From NCBI RefSeq assembly GCF_022627955.1, contig NZ_JABXGD010000001.1, positions 558,001-622,000 on the forward strand: DNA of 64,000 nt, read 5' to 3'. A program made the translations under genes and the position numbers. Positions within the stretch are counted from its first letter, which is position 1, and each line of letters opens with the position of its first letter. Below, one piece after another: positions 17,774-27,055 of this stretch. The stretch is from Microbacterium sp. C5A9 (GTDB taxonomy: Bacteria > Actinomycetota > Actinomycetes > Actinomycetales > Microbacteriaceae). The notes beneath the pieces are model-generated. The model was given only the letters and a program-made list of their open reading frames with translations, was not told where the DNA came from and searched no databases.

Positions 17774-17789
17774 GGTGGTCGTTCGTCGC

Positions 17790-19208
17790 TCAGGCGACGC
17801 CGAAGAGCGCTTCGATCGGCCCGCGGGCGAAGAAGATCACGAAGCCGACGCCGACCGCCCACAGCAGCGGGTGGATGGTCTTGGCCCGGCCGGAGAAGGC
17901 GTTCACGACGATCCAGCTGATGAAGCCCGCACCGATGCCGTTGGCGATCGAGTAGGTCATCGGCATCACGGTCGCGGTGAGGAACACCGGCAGCAGCACG
18001 CGGAAGTCGCTCAGATCGATGTTCTTGATCTGCGCGAGCATGAGCGCTCCGACGAGCACGAGAGCGGCGGCGGCGACCGCTCCGGGCACGAGCGAGGTGA
18101 GCGGGGTGAAGAACATCGCGACGAGGAACATCGCACCGGTGATGACGGTGGCGAAGCCCGTGCGGGCGCCCTCGCCGATGCCGGCGCCGGACTCGACGAA
18201 CACGGTGGCCGACGATGACGACGTGCCACCACCCGCGATCGCGCCGATGCCCTCAACGACCAGAGCGGACTTGATGCGGGGGAAGTCGCCCTTCTCGTCG
18301 GCCAGGTCGGCTTCCTTCGCCAGGCCCGTCATGGTGCCCATCGCGTCGAAGAAGTTCGAGAACAGCAGGGTGAAGACGAACATCACGAGGGCGACCAGGC
18401 TGACCTTCTCGAGGTCGAAGCCGAAGTCGACCTGACCGATGAGGCTGAGGTCGGGAAGCCCGACGATCGCGCCGGTGAAGCCGAAGTCGAGACCGAACGG
18501 CCAGATCAGGTTGGCGATCGCGCCGAGAACGGTGCCACCGACGAGTGCGATGAGGATCGCGCCCTTCACCCGCAGCGCCGTGAGCACTCCACCGAGCAGG
18601 AGCGTGATCACGAAGAGCACGGTCGGGATCGAGGCGACGGAGCCGCCGATGCCGAGGTCGACGGGCGGCGAGGCGTTTCCGGTGGCGGTGACGAAGCCGG
18701 CGTTGACGAAGCCGATGAAGGCGATGAACAGGCCGATTCCGACGGTGATCGCGAGCTTGAGCTGCACGGGCACGGCGTCGAAGATCATCTTGCGCAGGCC
18801 GGTGGCCGCGAGCAGGACGATGATGACACCGTTGATCATCACGAGTGCCATGGCTTCGGGCCAGGTCACCGTGCCGACGACGGAGAACGCGATGAACGCG
18901 TTGATGCCGAGTCCGGCCGCGAAGGCGAACGGCAGGCGGGTGATGAGACCGAACAGGATCGTCATGACACCGGCGGTCAGCGCGGTGGCGGCGGCCACGG
19001 CGGTACCGGCGAGAGTGTTGCCGTCGACGTCGGGCGTCGACAGGATGATCGGGTTCAGGATCACGATGTAGGCCATCGTGACGAACGTCACCAGGCCACC
19101 TCGGATCTCGGTGCCGATCGTGGATCCGCGCTTGCTGATCTCGAAGAAGCGGTCCAGGGCGTTCGGGGGCTCGGCCTGGGATCGGGTGGGGGACGGGGCA
19201 GTTGACAT
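17790..19208 (-). CDS. NCS2-type purine permease (AzgA/PbuG-like)
   Basis: This 472-residue integral membrane protein has 12-14 hydrophobic segments and the AzgA-type signature: an N-terminal RFFEISKRGSTIGTEIRGGL followed by VTFVTMAYIVILNPIIL, then AFAAGLGINAFIAF and, in the second half, SSSSATVFVESGAGIGEGAR. AzgA/PbuG transporters import adenine, guanine or hypoxanthine by proton symport. The gene lies just upstream of and convergent with the purine-synthesis side of the region (purN, purH follow perM), which fits purine supply. A GGAGG ribosome-binding site precedes the ATG. The exact base specificity cannot be told. Confidence 0.88.
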   Translation of the reverse strand: MSTAPSPTRSQAEPPNALDRFFEISKRGSTIGTEIRGGLVTFVTMAYIVILNPIILSTPDVDGNTLAGTAVAAATALTAGVMTILFGLITRLPFAFAAGLGINAFIAFSVVGTVTWPEAMALVMINGVIIVLLAATGLRKMIFDAVPVQLKLAITVGIGLFIAFIGFVNAGFVTATGNASPPVDLGIGGSVASIPTVLFVITLLLGGVLTALRVKGAILIALVGGTVLGAIANLIWPFGLDFGFTGAIVGLPDLSLIGQVDFGFDLEKVSLVALVMFVFTLLFSNFFDAMGTMTGLAKEADLADEKGDFPRIKSALVVEGIGAIAGGGTSSSSATVFVESGAGIGEGARTGFATVITGAMFLVAMFFTPLTSLVPGAVAAAALVLVGALMLAQIKNIDLSDFRVLLPVFLTATVMPMTYSIANGIGAGFISWIVVNAFSGRAKTIHPLLWAVGVGFVIFFARGPIEALFGVA

Positions 19209-19300
19209 CGGGAAACCTCCGCAGGAGACGATATCGTGTCGCCCGCGTCGCGCGCGTCCCCAGGGCTCCCACGGCCTTCACGTCGTAGTCTCGAATCGAT

Positions 19301-20677
19301 ATGCAACGCCTCCTCGTCGCGCTCCTCGCCGCCTTCGACGCCGCCATCGCCGCGGCGGTGGGCCTCGTCGTCCTCCTGGCGCCGCTGACCCTGCTGTGGA
19401 CGCTCGCCTTCGGTGCGACGGCCGACTGGGGCGCGCTGTGGCCGCTGGCCGGGACCCTGTGGCAGTTCGGCCATGGTGTGCCGCTGAGCATCGAGATCTC
19501 CACCGACGTCCTGCGTGCGGCCGGAGTCGCGCCCGACGCCGCCGCCTTCACGCTCTCGGTCGCTCCGCTCGCGTTCCTGGTCTTCACCCTGCTCTTCGCC
19601 GCCCGCTCGGGCGCGCGAGCCGCCCGCGCGGGCGCGTGGCTGCTCGGCACGCTCGCGGGGACCGCCGCGTTCGGCGCGATCGCGGCCGCCGTCGCGCTCA
19701 CCGCGCAGCTCGGCGGCGCGCAGGTGCCCTTCGCCCCGGCGATCGTCTTCCCCACGGCGGTCTACCTGGTGGGGGCCCTGTGCGGATCGGTGGCTGCCGT
19801 GTGGGACGACGGCGACGGCGGTCTGATCGATCGTGTGCACGACCTCATGGACTCCTGGGGCGACTGGGCGCCGGTGCCCGCCGCCGCCGTGCGCGGTGCG
19901 GCGTTCGCCCTGGTCGCGGTGACGGCCGTCTCGGCCGCCGCGCTCGCTGTGGCCACGGTCGTGCGCGGCGGTGAGGTGGTCGCGCTCTTCCAGGCGGCGC
20001 GGGTGGATGCTCTCGGGGCGACCGTGATCACCCTCGGTCAGCTGGCGTACCTGCCCACCCTGCTGGTGTGGACGGCGTCCTGGCTCGCCGGACCCGGTTT
20101 CGCTGTGGGGATCGGCACGGCGGTGTCACCCGCCGGTACCCAGCTGGGGGTCGTCCCGGGCATCCCCGTCCTGGGTCTCCTTCCCGAGAACTCGTCGATC
20201 TGGATGCTCATCGTGGTCATCGTCCCGATCGGGGCGGGTGCGGTCGCAGGCTGGGCGGTACGCTCGCGCCTGGTGTGGGAGGGGACGCCGTTGGGCGCCG
20301 CGCCGAGAGCGGTCATCGCGCTCGGGATCGCTGCTCTCTCCGCCGGTGTGGCCGCCGTCGCGGCGCTGCTCGCGGGCGGCTCCCTGGGCCCGGGGCGCCT
20401 GGCGGAAGCCGGGCCGTCCGCACTGCCGTTCGCTCTCGCGCTCGGCGGCGAGGTGCTGCTGGGGGCCGCGATCCTGCTGCTGTCACCGCGCAACCGCGAT
20501 GAGCTCGCCGAAGAGCGCACCGCTCGGTGGATCGCCGAGATGTCGGCATCCGAAGCCGCACCGGCGACCGTCGAGGCCGCGAATGAGACCGACGGATCCG
20601 ACTATGCCACCGCGCCTCTCGACGACCTCTCCGGGTACCGGCCCCCGGGCCGCGACCCGAACGGCCCGCACGACTGA
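19301..20677 (+). CDS. PerM-like (DUF6350) integral membrane protein
   Basis: The 458-residue protein has about ten hydrophobic segments and an acidic, hydrophilic C-terminal tail (about residues 395-458). Its position directly upstream of purN and purH is that of perM (Rv0955) in Mycobacterium tuberculosis, a membrane protein linked to cell division and persistence; assignment relies on topology and synteny. TAGTCT lies 9 nt before the ATG, indicating a very short or absent 5' leader. The stop is 43 bp before the purN start, which has its own -10 box. Confidence 0.7.
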   Translation: MQRLLVALLAAFDAAIAAAVGLVVLLAPLTLLWTLAFGATADWGALWPLAGTLWQFGHGVPLSIEISTDVLRAAGVAPDAAAFTLSVAPLAFLVFTLLFAARSGARAARAGAWLLGTLAGTAAFGAIAAAVALTAQLGGAQVPFAPAIVFPTAVYLVGALCGSVAAVWDDGDGGLIDRVHDLMDSWGDWAPVPAAAVRGAAFALVAVTAVSAAALAVATVVRGGEVVALFQAARVDALGATVITLGQLAYLPTLLVWTASWLAGPGFAVGIGTAVSPAGTQLGVVPGIPVLGLLPENSSIWMLIVVIVPIGAGAVAGWAVRSRLVWEGTPLGAAPRAVIALGIAALSAGVAAVAALLAGGSLGPGRLAEAGPSALPFALALGGEVLLGAAILLLSPRNRDELAEERTARWIAEMSASEAAPATVEAANETDGSDYATAPLDDLSGYRPPGRDPNGPHD

Positions 20678-20708
20678 CACGCGGGTCGGGGCGTCTCCTC
20701 CGCCCCGG

Positions 20709-20714
20709 TAGACT
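20709..20714 (+). promoter_or_regulatory. -10 box of purN (leaderless)
   Basis: TAGACT ends exactly 6 nt before the GTG start of purN, with no ribosome-binding site between. Confidence 0.55.
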
Positions 20715-20720
20715 GGGCGC

Positions 20721-21308
20721 GTGCTCACGGTCGCCGTTCTCATCTCGGGCACCGGCTCGAACCTTCGCGCCCTCCTCGAGGCCGCTCGTCACCCCGATTT
20801 CCCTGCGCGGGTGGTGGTCGTCGGTGCCGATCGCGAAGCCGACGGCCTCGCCCACGCCGAGGAGTTCGGCATCCCGAGCTTCACCGTGCCGTGGCACGAG
20901 CACGAGTCCCGTGAGGCCTGGGGCGAGGAGCTCGGTCGTCAGCTCGCCGTCTGGAACGCCGATCTCGTCGTGCTCAGCGGTCTCATGCGCCTGCTCCCTC
21001 CCGCGCTCGTCGCGGACCTCTCGCCGCGCCTGATCAACACCCACCCCGCGTACCTGCCGGAGTTCCCCGGGGCGCACGGCGTGCGCGACGCGCTCGCCGC
21101 CGGAGTCGCCGAGACGGGCGCGAGCGTGATCGTGGTCGACGACGGCGTCGACACGGGCCCGATCCTCGCCCAGGAGCGGGTGCAGATCGTCGACGGCGAC
21201 ACCGAGCACACCCTGCACGAGCGCATCAAGCCCGTCGAACGCCGACTGCTCATCGACGTGGTGCGACGCATCGCGACCGGCGAGCTCCCGCTGCACGCAG
21301 CATCCTGA
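20721..21308 (+). CDS. purN: Phosphoribosylglycinamide formyltransferase
   Basis: This 195-residue enzyme transfers a formyl group from 10-formyl-tetrahydrofolate to GAR in purine synthesis. It shows the phosphate-binding [16 protein letters not shown] at the N terminus, the catalytic Asn-His pair in [20 protein letters not shown] and the catalytic Asp in [14 protein letters not shown]. Length is normal. The start is GTG at 20721, apparently on a leaderless transcript. purH follows after 40 bp, so they act in one pathway and are probably co-transcribed. Confidence 0.97.
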   Translation: MLTVAVLISGTGSNLRALLEAARHPDFPARVVVVGADREADGLAHAEEFGIPSFTVPWHEHESREAWGEELGRQLAVWNADLVVLSGLMRLLPPALVADLSPRLINTHPAYLPEFPGAHGVRDALAAGVAETGASVIVVDDGVDTGPILAQERVQIVDGDTEHTLHERIKPVERRLLIDVVRRIATGELPLHAAS

Positions 21309-21348
21309 ACCGATCCACGCACGCCACCCTCGCACGAAGGAGCCCATC

Positions 21349-22956
21349 ATGGCCGGCCCCCGCCACGACCACTCGCTGTACCGCGATCGCGACACCGTCG
21401 CCGTCCGCCGCGCACTCGTCTCGGTCAGCGACAAGACCGATCTGCTGGTGCTCGCCCAGGCGCTCTCCGACGCCGGAGTGCAGATCGTCTCGACCGGCTC
21501 GACGGCCTCGACGATCCGCGAGGCCGGATTCGACGTGACCGATGTCGCCGCCGTCACCGGCGTCGCCGAGATGCTCGACGGACGCGTCAAGACGCTGCAC
21601 CCGAAGATCCACGGCGGCCTGCTCGCCGATCTGCGCCTCGAGGACCACGAGCGTCAGCTCGCCGACCTCGACATCGAGCCGTTCGAGCTCGTCGTCGTCA
21701 ACCTCTACCCGTTCGTCGAGACGGTCGCCTCGGGTGCCGAGGGTGACGACGTCGTCGAGCAGATCGACATCGGCGGCCCCGCCATGGTGCGTGCCGCGGC
21801 GAAGAACCACGCGAACGTCGCGATCGTCGTCTCGCCCCAGTCGTACCCCGGCATCATCACCGCGATCGAGAACGGCGGCACGACCCTGACGCAGCGCCGC
21901 GAGCTCGCCGCACGCGCCTTCGCGCACACGGCCGCCTACGACACGGCGGTCGCCGCCTGGTTCGCCGAGGGCACGCTGGGCGACGGCGAAGACCTGCCCA
22001 CTCACCTCACGATCCAGGCCGAGCGCCTCGCAACGCTGCGCTACGGCGAGAACTCGCATCAGCGCGGCGCGATCTACACGCGCGTCGGCGGCCACGGTAT
22101 CGCCCAGGCCACGCAGCTGCAGGGCAAGGAGATGTCGTACAACAACTACGTCGACGCGGATGCCGCGCTGCGCGCCGCCTACGACATGGTCAAGCCCGCC
22201 GTCGCGATCATCAAGCACGCGAACCCGTGCGGCATCGCGACCACCGCTCCCAATGCTCTCGACCCGATCGCAAGCGCGCACATCCGCGCCCACGAGTGCG
22301 ACCCCGTGTCGGCCTACGGCGGCGTCATCGCCGCGAACGGCACCGTGACGCTCAAGATGGCCGAGAACCTCAAGGACATCTTCACCGAGGTCATCGTCGC
22401 GCCGTCGTTCGAGCCCGCAGCCCTCGAGGTCTTCAAAGCGAAGAAGAACCTGCGCCTGCTGCAGCTGCCCGAGGACTGGCAGCAGGAGCGTATGGACGTG
22501 CGTCTGGTCTCGGGCGGTCTGCTGCTGCAGGACGCCGACCGCTTCCCCGACGACATCGTGTCGGTCGCGAAGAACTGGGAGCTCGTCTCGGGCGAGCGTC
22601 CGAGCGACGAGGAGATGGAGAACCTCATCTTCGCGTGGAAGGCATGCCGGGCCGTGAAGTCGAACGCCATCGTGCTCGCGAAGGACAACGCCACGGTCGG
22701 CGTCGGCATGGGCCAGGTCAACCGCGTCGACTCGTGCCGTCTCGCGGTCGAGCGTGCCGGTGACCGTGCCGCCGGCTCGGTCGCAGCCTCCGATGCGTTC
22801 TTCCCGTTCGCCGACGGGGCCCAGGTGCTCATCGACGCGGGCGTCACCGCGATCGTGCAGCCCGGTGGGTCGGTGCGCGACGAAGAGGTCGTGGACGCCG
22901 CGCGCAAGGCCGGCGTCACGATGTTCTTCACCGGAGAGCGTCACTTCTTCCACTGA
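21349..22956 (+). CDS. purH: Bifunctional AICAR transformylase/IMP cyclohydrolase
   Basis: The 535-residue enzyme makes the last two steps to IMP. The N-terminal MGS-like cyclohydrolase domain (residues about 20-165) shows [25 protein letters not shown] and [15 protein letters not shown]. The C-terminal transformylase domain has [14 protein letters not shown], the catalytic Lys-His region [12 protein letters not shown] and [17 protein letters not shown] precedes the ATG by 8 nt. A small hairpin (22965-22979) follows the stop. Confidence 0.98.
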   Translation: MAGPRHDHSLYRDRDTVAVRRALVSVSDKTDLLVLAQALSDAGVQIVSTGSTASTIREAGFDVTDVAAVTGVAEMLDGRVKTLHPKIHGGLLADLRLEDHERQLADLDIEPFELVVVNLYPFVETVASGAEGDDVVEQIDIGGPAMVRAAAKNHANVAIVVSPQSYPGIITAIENGGTTLTQRRELAARAFAHTAAYDTAVAAWFAEGTLGDGEDLPTHLTIQAERLATLRYGENSHQRGAIYTRVGGHGIAQATQLQGKEMSYNNYVDADAALRAAYDMVKPAVAIIKHANPCGIATTAPNALDPIASAHIRAHECDPVSAYGGVIAANGTVTLKMAENLKDIFTEVIVAPSFEPAALEVFKAKKNLRLLQLPEDWQQERMDVRLVSGGLLLQDADRFPDDIVSVAKNWELVSGERPSDEEMENLIFAWKACRAVKSNAIVLAKDNATVGVGMGQVNRVDSCRLAVERAGDRAAGSVAASDAFFPFADGAQVLIDAGVTAIVQPGGSVRDEEVVDAARKAGVTMFFTGERHFFH

Positions 22957-22964
22957 GTCGCGCA

Positions 22965-22979
22965 GCCGTCGATGACGGC
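22965..22979. terminator. Short hairpin between convergent purH and membrane-protein genes
   Basis: GCCGTC-GAT-GACGGC forms a 6-bp stem with a 3-nt loop, in the 29-bp gap between the two stops. There is no T run; it is a weak terminator candidate. Confidence 0.35.
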
Positions 22980-22985
22980 CGGTGC

Positions 22986-23525
22986 TCAGAACGCCACGAT
23001 GGCGGCCATCGCGACCGTCGATGCCGCCATCGTGGTGTGATGCACGCGGTGGAGCCACGACGGCTCCGCGCGCAGTGCGATCGCCGAGAGCAGGATCGCT
23101 CCGAGCCCGAGAGCCACGCTGAGCACCTGCGGCATCCCTGAGCCCCCGCCGTGGGAGTGCGCGGAAGAGGCCCCCGCGCCGGCGACGCCCGTCGCAGGAA
23201 TCGCCGCCATCAGAAGGATGAGCGCAGCGGTCGAGACGAGTCCGAGCGCGAGGTGGGCCGACAGCATGCCGCCTGCCTGCGCTCTCCGGCCTTCGAGCGC
23301 AGCCGGCACCCGGCAGCGGATCGCGAGCGCGATCGCGGTGGGGACCATGACGGCGAACCAGACGACGGGCGGCAGCAGCGCGACCGTCATGGCATCGCTC
23401 ATGCCCGCCAGCATCAGCACGGCCGCGGCGATCTCGGGAGCGCCGACTCCCCGCCGGATGCCGATCAACGACCCCGCACCGATCGCCGCCAGTGCCAGTG
23501 CGCCGAGGTGCAGGAGGTCGTTCAT
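22986..23525 (-). CDS. Small integral membrane protein, last gene of amide/amine operon
   Basis: This 179-residue protein starts with ATG at 23525 in a 4-bp ATGA overlap with the stop of the C45 gene. About five hydrophobic segments span most of its length, and a His/Gly/Ser-rich loop (SSAHSHGGGSG) lies near residues 120-132. It resembles the broad group of small actinobacterial DUF5134-type membrane proteins, but I cannot place it firmly. The coupling to upstream catabolic genes suggests a role in the same process or simple read-through. Confidence 0.65.
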   Translation of the reverse strand: MNDLLHLGALALAAIGAGSLIGIRRGVGAPEIAAAVLMLAGMSDAMTVALLPPVVWFAVMVPTAIALAIRCRVPAALEGRRAQAGGMLSAHLALGLVSTAALILLMAAIPATGVAGAGASSAHSHGGGSGMPQVLSVALGLGAILLSAIALRAEPSWLHRVHHTTMAASTVAMAAIVAF

Positions 23526-24622
23526 CGGACGGACGAGGGGTGCGCGTCGCTCAGGATGCCCACACGACGCCACTCGGCGTCGACGACGTCGGCCGGCGCC
23601 GCGGCGGCGAAGGACAGGGCCCCCGCCGCGACGTCGAGAGCGACCGTGAGTTTCGTCTCCCAGCGGAGGTGCTCGGGCTGATCGGGCCGCGCGCGCACGG
23701 AGATCGGTGCGTTCGGGATGGCGCCGAACGCGAGGGCGCGTTCGCGATCGTCCACGATCCGCGCAAGATCCGCCGCATCCGTCAGACACCGGTATCGAGG
23801 CACACTCGTGGTCTCGTAGGGCGAGTACTCGCCGGCGGCGAGCGTCTCGTCGAGGAAGTGGTTCGTGTGGGCCAGCGTGCGGCCGCGCGGCACCGGCAGC
23901 ACCGCCACCCCCGCGGGGGAGACCTCGACGGCTGCGGCCTCGGCCACCCGTCCGTCGAAGGCCGCGACGGTCAGGACGCTGGATGCGGCGAGCGGCACGC
24001 TCCGTGCGACCTCGACCGCCTCGGCGACCGTCGACGCACGGTCGAGGATCATACGTGCGAGCACGTGCACCGGCACTCCCGGCTGCGAGCCGTCGGAGCG
24101 GTGATGGAGGATGTTGAAGTGGAGTCCGAGGCCGCGGTCGTTCACGCCGATCTTCGCCGGTTGTCCGAATTCGCAGAAGGTCACGACTCCGGTTCCGGAT
24201 GCCGACCGCAGGCGCCGCACCACGGTCTCGTTCGACAGGGTCTCGTGCCAGTCCCAGGTCTGGAGGGTGCGCGGCGCACTCGCCTCCTCGGGCACGTACA
24301 CGACGGTCGAGCACTCCATCGACGGCGTCATGCGCGCCAGGATCTCGGTGCGCGCGGTCAGCAGATGCACGTCGGTCGACGACAGACCGCTGCCCTCGGC
24401 GATCCCGACGAACTCGTCGGCGATCTCGGGTGCGTGGGTCTCGGTCATCGCCCGGCATTCGTCGGCGATCGCCCGGGCGCGCTCGGCGGGGACGCCCGAC
24501 TGCGCGAAGAGCCTCAGATAGGAGTCGCGGGCCGCGGCGAGCTGCGGCGACCAGTGCGCGCCGAATCGCCGGCCCTCCTCGCGCGGCTCCGCGGCCTCGG
24601 CAGACCACTCGTGGACGATCAC
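23522..24622 (-). CDS. C45-family autoproteolytic acyltransferase/hydrolase
   Basis: I chose the GTG at 24622 because it overlaps the upstream stop as GTGA; this gives 366 residues. The family is that of acyl-CoA:6-aminopenicillanate acyltransferase: an Ntn-type precursor cut before a nucleophilic Cys. Here the candidate is Cys104 in SMECSTVVYV, at almost the same place as Cys103 of the Penicillium enzyme, with Glu instead of Gly before it. Bacterial members hydrolyse or transfer acyl groups on amides; no penicillin pathway is present. Within this operon it probably acts on an acylated amine or peptide-like compound. There is no signal peptide. Confidence 0.8.
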   Translation of the reverse strand: MIVHEWSAEAAEPREEGRRFGAHWSPQLAAARDSYLRLFAQSGVPAERARAIADECRAMTETHAPEIADEFVGIAEGSGLSSTDVHLLTARTEILARMTPSMECSTVVYVPEEASAPRTLQTWDWHETLSNETVVRRLRSASGTGVVTFCEFGQPAKIGVNDRGLGLHFNILHHRSDGSQPGVPVHVLARMILDRASTVAEAVEVARSVPLAASSVLTVAAFDGRVAEAAAVEVSPAGVAVLPVPRGRTLAHTNHFLDETLAAGEYSPYETTSVPRYRCLTDAADLARIVDDRERALAFGAIPNAPISVRARPDQPEHLRWETKLTVALDVAAGALSFAAAAPADVVDAEWRRVGILSDAHPSSVR

Positions 24623-25263
24623 TGCTCTCCTCCGATGCGTTCGACGAGTTCGGCGACGTCTCCGTAGGGGCAGCCGCGGGCGCGGGATGCCGCGGCGACG
24701 CGCTCGCGCACCTCGCGCGGCTTGTCCTGACTCACCTTGAAGACCGCGCGCTGCTCGATGATCTCGAACCGGAACGACACGATCCCCCCGACGATGCGCT
24801 CGAACGTGGGCAGCGAGCTCTGCATGTCCCATGCCGTCGGCTCGAGGCTCTCGAGCTCCTCGACAGTGCGGGTGACGACATGCATGCCGTCGTCCGAGCC
24901 CTCGAGCACGGTCACCCTGGCCGTGAGATGCACGGCCGCGTAATCCCATGTCGGCACGTTGGGGTCGTCGGCGTAGGTGGTGGGCGAGACGTAGCCGTGG
25001 GGTCCGGAGAACACCAGCAGCACCGAGTCTCCGTCGGCGATCTGCTGCCATTGCGGATTCTTCCGCGCGATGTGCCCCAGCAGCTCGCCACCGACGAAGC
25101 CGCCGTCCGGCGCCATCCGCTCGATGATCACCGGAGTGTGCGTGACGGTGGGGGCGCCCGCGGCCCCGCCGCCGTTGGTCACGACGAGCGCGAACGGGTG
25201 TCGACGGACCAGCTCGGTGATCTCGTGCTGCGACGGAGCGAGGTACTTCTCGAATTCGTACAC
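24619..25263 (-). CDS. PaiB-like FMN-binding protein
   Basis: The 214-residue protein matches the PaiB/FMN-binding split-barrel family: N-terminal YEFEKYLAPSQHEITELVRR, FALVVTNGGG, HTPVIIE and the flavin-site region LGHIARKNPQWQQI, then VSPTTYADDPNVPTWDYAAV. In Bacillus, PaiB is a negative regulator linked to sporulation and protease genes and its neighbour PaiA acetylates polyamines; in other bacteria PaiB-like proteins are probably flavin reductases or FMN-dependent enzymes. I chose GTG at 25263, 2 bp after the upstream stop, giving normal family length. It is coupled to the C45 gene by a GTGA overlap. Confidence 0.85.
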   Translation of the reverse strand: MYEFEKYLAPSQHEITELVRRHPFALVVTNGGGAAGAPTVTHTPVIIERMAPDGGFVGGELLGHIARKNPQWQQIADGDSVLLVFSGPHGYVSPTTYADDPNVPTWDYAAVHLTARVTVLEGSDDGMHVVTRTVEELESLEPTAWDMQSSLPTFERIVGGIVSFRFEIIEQRAVFKVSQDKPREVRERVAAASRARGCPYGDVAELVERIGGEQ

Positions 25264-25265
25264 GG

Positions 25266-26285
25266 TCAGCCCGCCGCGCAGAGGATCGCGTCCCACGCCG
25301 TCTCGCCCGCGAGGGTGGCGACGGCGGTCGAGTTCAGCGAGAGGCGGCCCCGGGAGGTGCGGGGGTTCTCGGGCAGCGCGACCTCGTCGGTCGTCAACGC
25401 GAAGAGCGTGTCGCCGTCGAGCGGGGTGTGGAAGGGCTGGATGCCGCGGTGCATCGAGCTGTGCACCTGCAGACCGAACTGCCTGAGTTCGGTGTCGCTG
25501 AGCTGCACGTTCGTGACGACCGCGGTGATCGTGGTGTTGCCCGACATCGAGTCGACGAGTCGGGACTCGCCGATCGCCTCCTCGTAGTCGAGTGCAGGAT
25601 GGCGGCGCTCGCCGGTGTTCGCGTCGTAGTTGCCGCGGATGATCCTGCCGGAGCGATCGAGGATCACCCCGTAGGGGTTGAGCACCGTCACGACGAGGAC
25701 CTTCACGTCACCCACCTGGCGGAAGGCGACGCCCTGGCCGGTGAATTCCACCCGCGCCGGGTCGACCTTTCCGGACGATGCCGAGGCGCCACCTCCGACC
25801 CGGCCGACCTCGACGACGCCCTGACGTGCGGCCTGCAGGGCGGCCTTGCCGAGCGCGGTGTCGGGGAAGACGGAGTTCTCGCGCACCGAATAGTCGTAGA
25901 TGATCGCTCCGGAGACGAGCTGGAGCTGGTCGAATCCGGAACGGTTCTCGGCACGCTCGAACAGCGCCTCCGACACACCGGCGACCGCGGAGAGGCCGTA
26001 CACCGAGCCCCCGGCGAGGCAGACGGCGTGGTTGTACCCGTACAGGCCGCTGGCGCCGACGGCGCCTCCGCGACGGTCGGTGAACGTCCGCGCGCCGGCC
26101 GGGATCGACAGCACCGTCGCTCCGGTCGGACCCTCGGCGTACTCGGCCGTTCCGAGGAGCACGCCGGGGAAGTCGTACTCGACCTGCCCGCGATCGGTGC
26201 CGTGCACGGGCGAGAGGGCGTAGTCGCCGTTGGATCGGCGCGGTCCTGCGGCGAGGACGGGGGCGAGACGGTGGGTGTCGGTCAC
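25266..26285 (-). CDS. P1-family (NylC/DmpA-type) peptidase or omega-amide hydrolase
   Basis: The start is GTG at 26285, overlapping the ATPase stop as GTGA; the product has 339 residues. The family makes a precursor that cleaves itself to expose an N-terminal nucleophile. Here the cleavage site is Asn-Thr in SMSGNTTITAVVTNVQL, with Thr251 as the likely nucleophile, as in the 6-aminohexanoate-oligomer hydrolase NylC. Other conserved segments are GLYGYNHAVCLAGGSVYGL and GRVGGGASASSGKV. Members act on N-terminal D- or beta-amino acyl peptides and on omega-amino-acid amides. The importer genes directly upstream imply an imported substrate; there is no export signal. Confidence 0.88.
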   Translation of the reverse strand: MTDTHRLAPVLAAGPRRSNGDYALSPVHGTDRGQVEYDFPGVLLGTAEYAEGPTGATVLSIPAGARTFTDRRGGAVGASGLYGYNHAVCLAGGSVYGLSAVAGVSEALFERAENRSGFDQLQLVSGAIIYDYSVRENSVFPDTALGKAALQAARQGVVEVGRVGGGASASSGKVDPARVEFTGQGVAFRQVGDVKVLVVTVLNPYGVILDRSGRIIRGNYDANTGERRHPALDYEEAIGESRLVDSMSGNTTITAVVTNVQLSDTELRQFGLQVHSSMHRGIQPFHTPLDGDTLFALTTDEVALPENPRTSRGRLSLNSTAVATLAGETAWDAILCAAG

Positions 26286-27055
26286 GATGAGAGCTCCTGG
26301 AACAGTTGACGCGAATAGGGATGGCTGGGCAGGTCGTAGAAGACCTCGGTCGGGGCGTGCTCGACGATCTCGCCGGCGCGCATCACCGCCACGTGATGGG
26401 AGATGTAGCGCACGGCTGCCAGGTCGTGGGAGATGAACAGGGCCGCGAAGCCGTGCTCCGCCTGCAGGTCCTGGATGAGGTTGAGGATCTGCGCCTGCAC
26501 CGAGACGTCGAGCGCGCTGACGGCCTCGTCGAAGACGATGAAGGCGGGGTGGGTCACGAGCGCCCGCGCGACGCTCACCCGCTGCAGCTGTCCGCCCGAG
26601 AGCTGGTGGGGACGGCGAGCGGCGAACGAGGCCGGGAGGCCGACGCTCTCGAGCATCGCCAGAGCGCGCTCCTCGGTCGCCGGCGTGCGACGCTCGTGCA
26701 CGAGCACGGGTTCGAGCACCGACGAGAGCACGGTCGAGCGCGGGTCGAGTGCCCATCGCGGATGCTGCAGGACCGCCTGCATCCGCCCGGCGCGGGATCG
26801 CAGACTCCGGGCGAGCGGCGCTCCCTGGAACCTCACGGCGCCCGAGTCGGGGTGCTGCAGTCCGAGCACCACGGTCCCCGTCGTCGTCTTGCCCGAGCCG
26901 GACTCGCCGACCAGGCCCAGCGTCTCGCCGGGCGCCACCGAGAACGAGACGCCCGACATGGCCCTGACCTCTCGCTTGCCCGCGCCGAAGCCCGAGGAGA
27001 AGGCGACGCTGACGTCGTCGAGTTCGACGGTGGGGATTACGGAGGACGCGCTCAT
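26282..27055 (-). CDS. Oligopeptide-type ABC transporter, ATPase (DppF/OppF-like)
   Basis: This 257-residue ATPase has Walker A LVGESGSGKTTTG (about residue 50), Q-loop near AVLQHP, signature LSGGQLQRVSVARAL and Walker B FIVFDEAVSALDVSVQ with switch His in FISHDLAAVRYI. The C-terminal EVFYDLPSHPYSRQL is typical of peptide/nickel importers. It starts with ATG at 27055 in an ATGA overlap with the partner ATPase. It energises import together with the second ATPase, two permeases and the lipoprotein upstream. It is somewhat short, lacking the C-terminal Cys cluster. Confidence 0.92.
   Translation of the reverse strand: MSASSVIPTVELDDVSVAFSSGFGAGKREVRAMSGVSFSVAPGETLGLVGESGSGKTTTGTVVLGLQHPDSGAVRFQGAPLARSLRSRAGRMQAVLQHPRWALDPRSTVLSSVLEPVLVHERRTPATEERALAMLESVGLPASFAARRPHQLSGGQLQRVSVARALVTHPAFIVFDEAVSALDVSVQAQILNLIQDLQAEHGFAALFISHDLAAVRYISHHVAVMRAGEIVEHAPTEVFYDLPSHPYSRQLFQELSS

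Noticed and set aside
23522..24622. C45 enzyme as a penicillin-pathway acyltransferase
   Set aside because: No isopenicillin synthase or related gene is present; bacterial C45 proteins are mostly amide hydrolases of unknown substrate.
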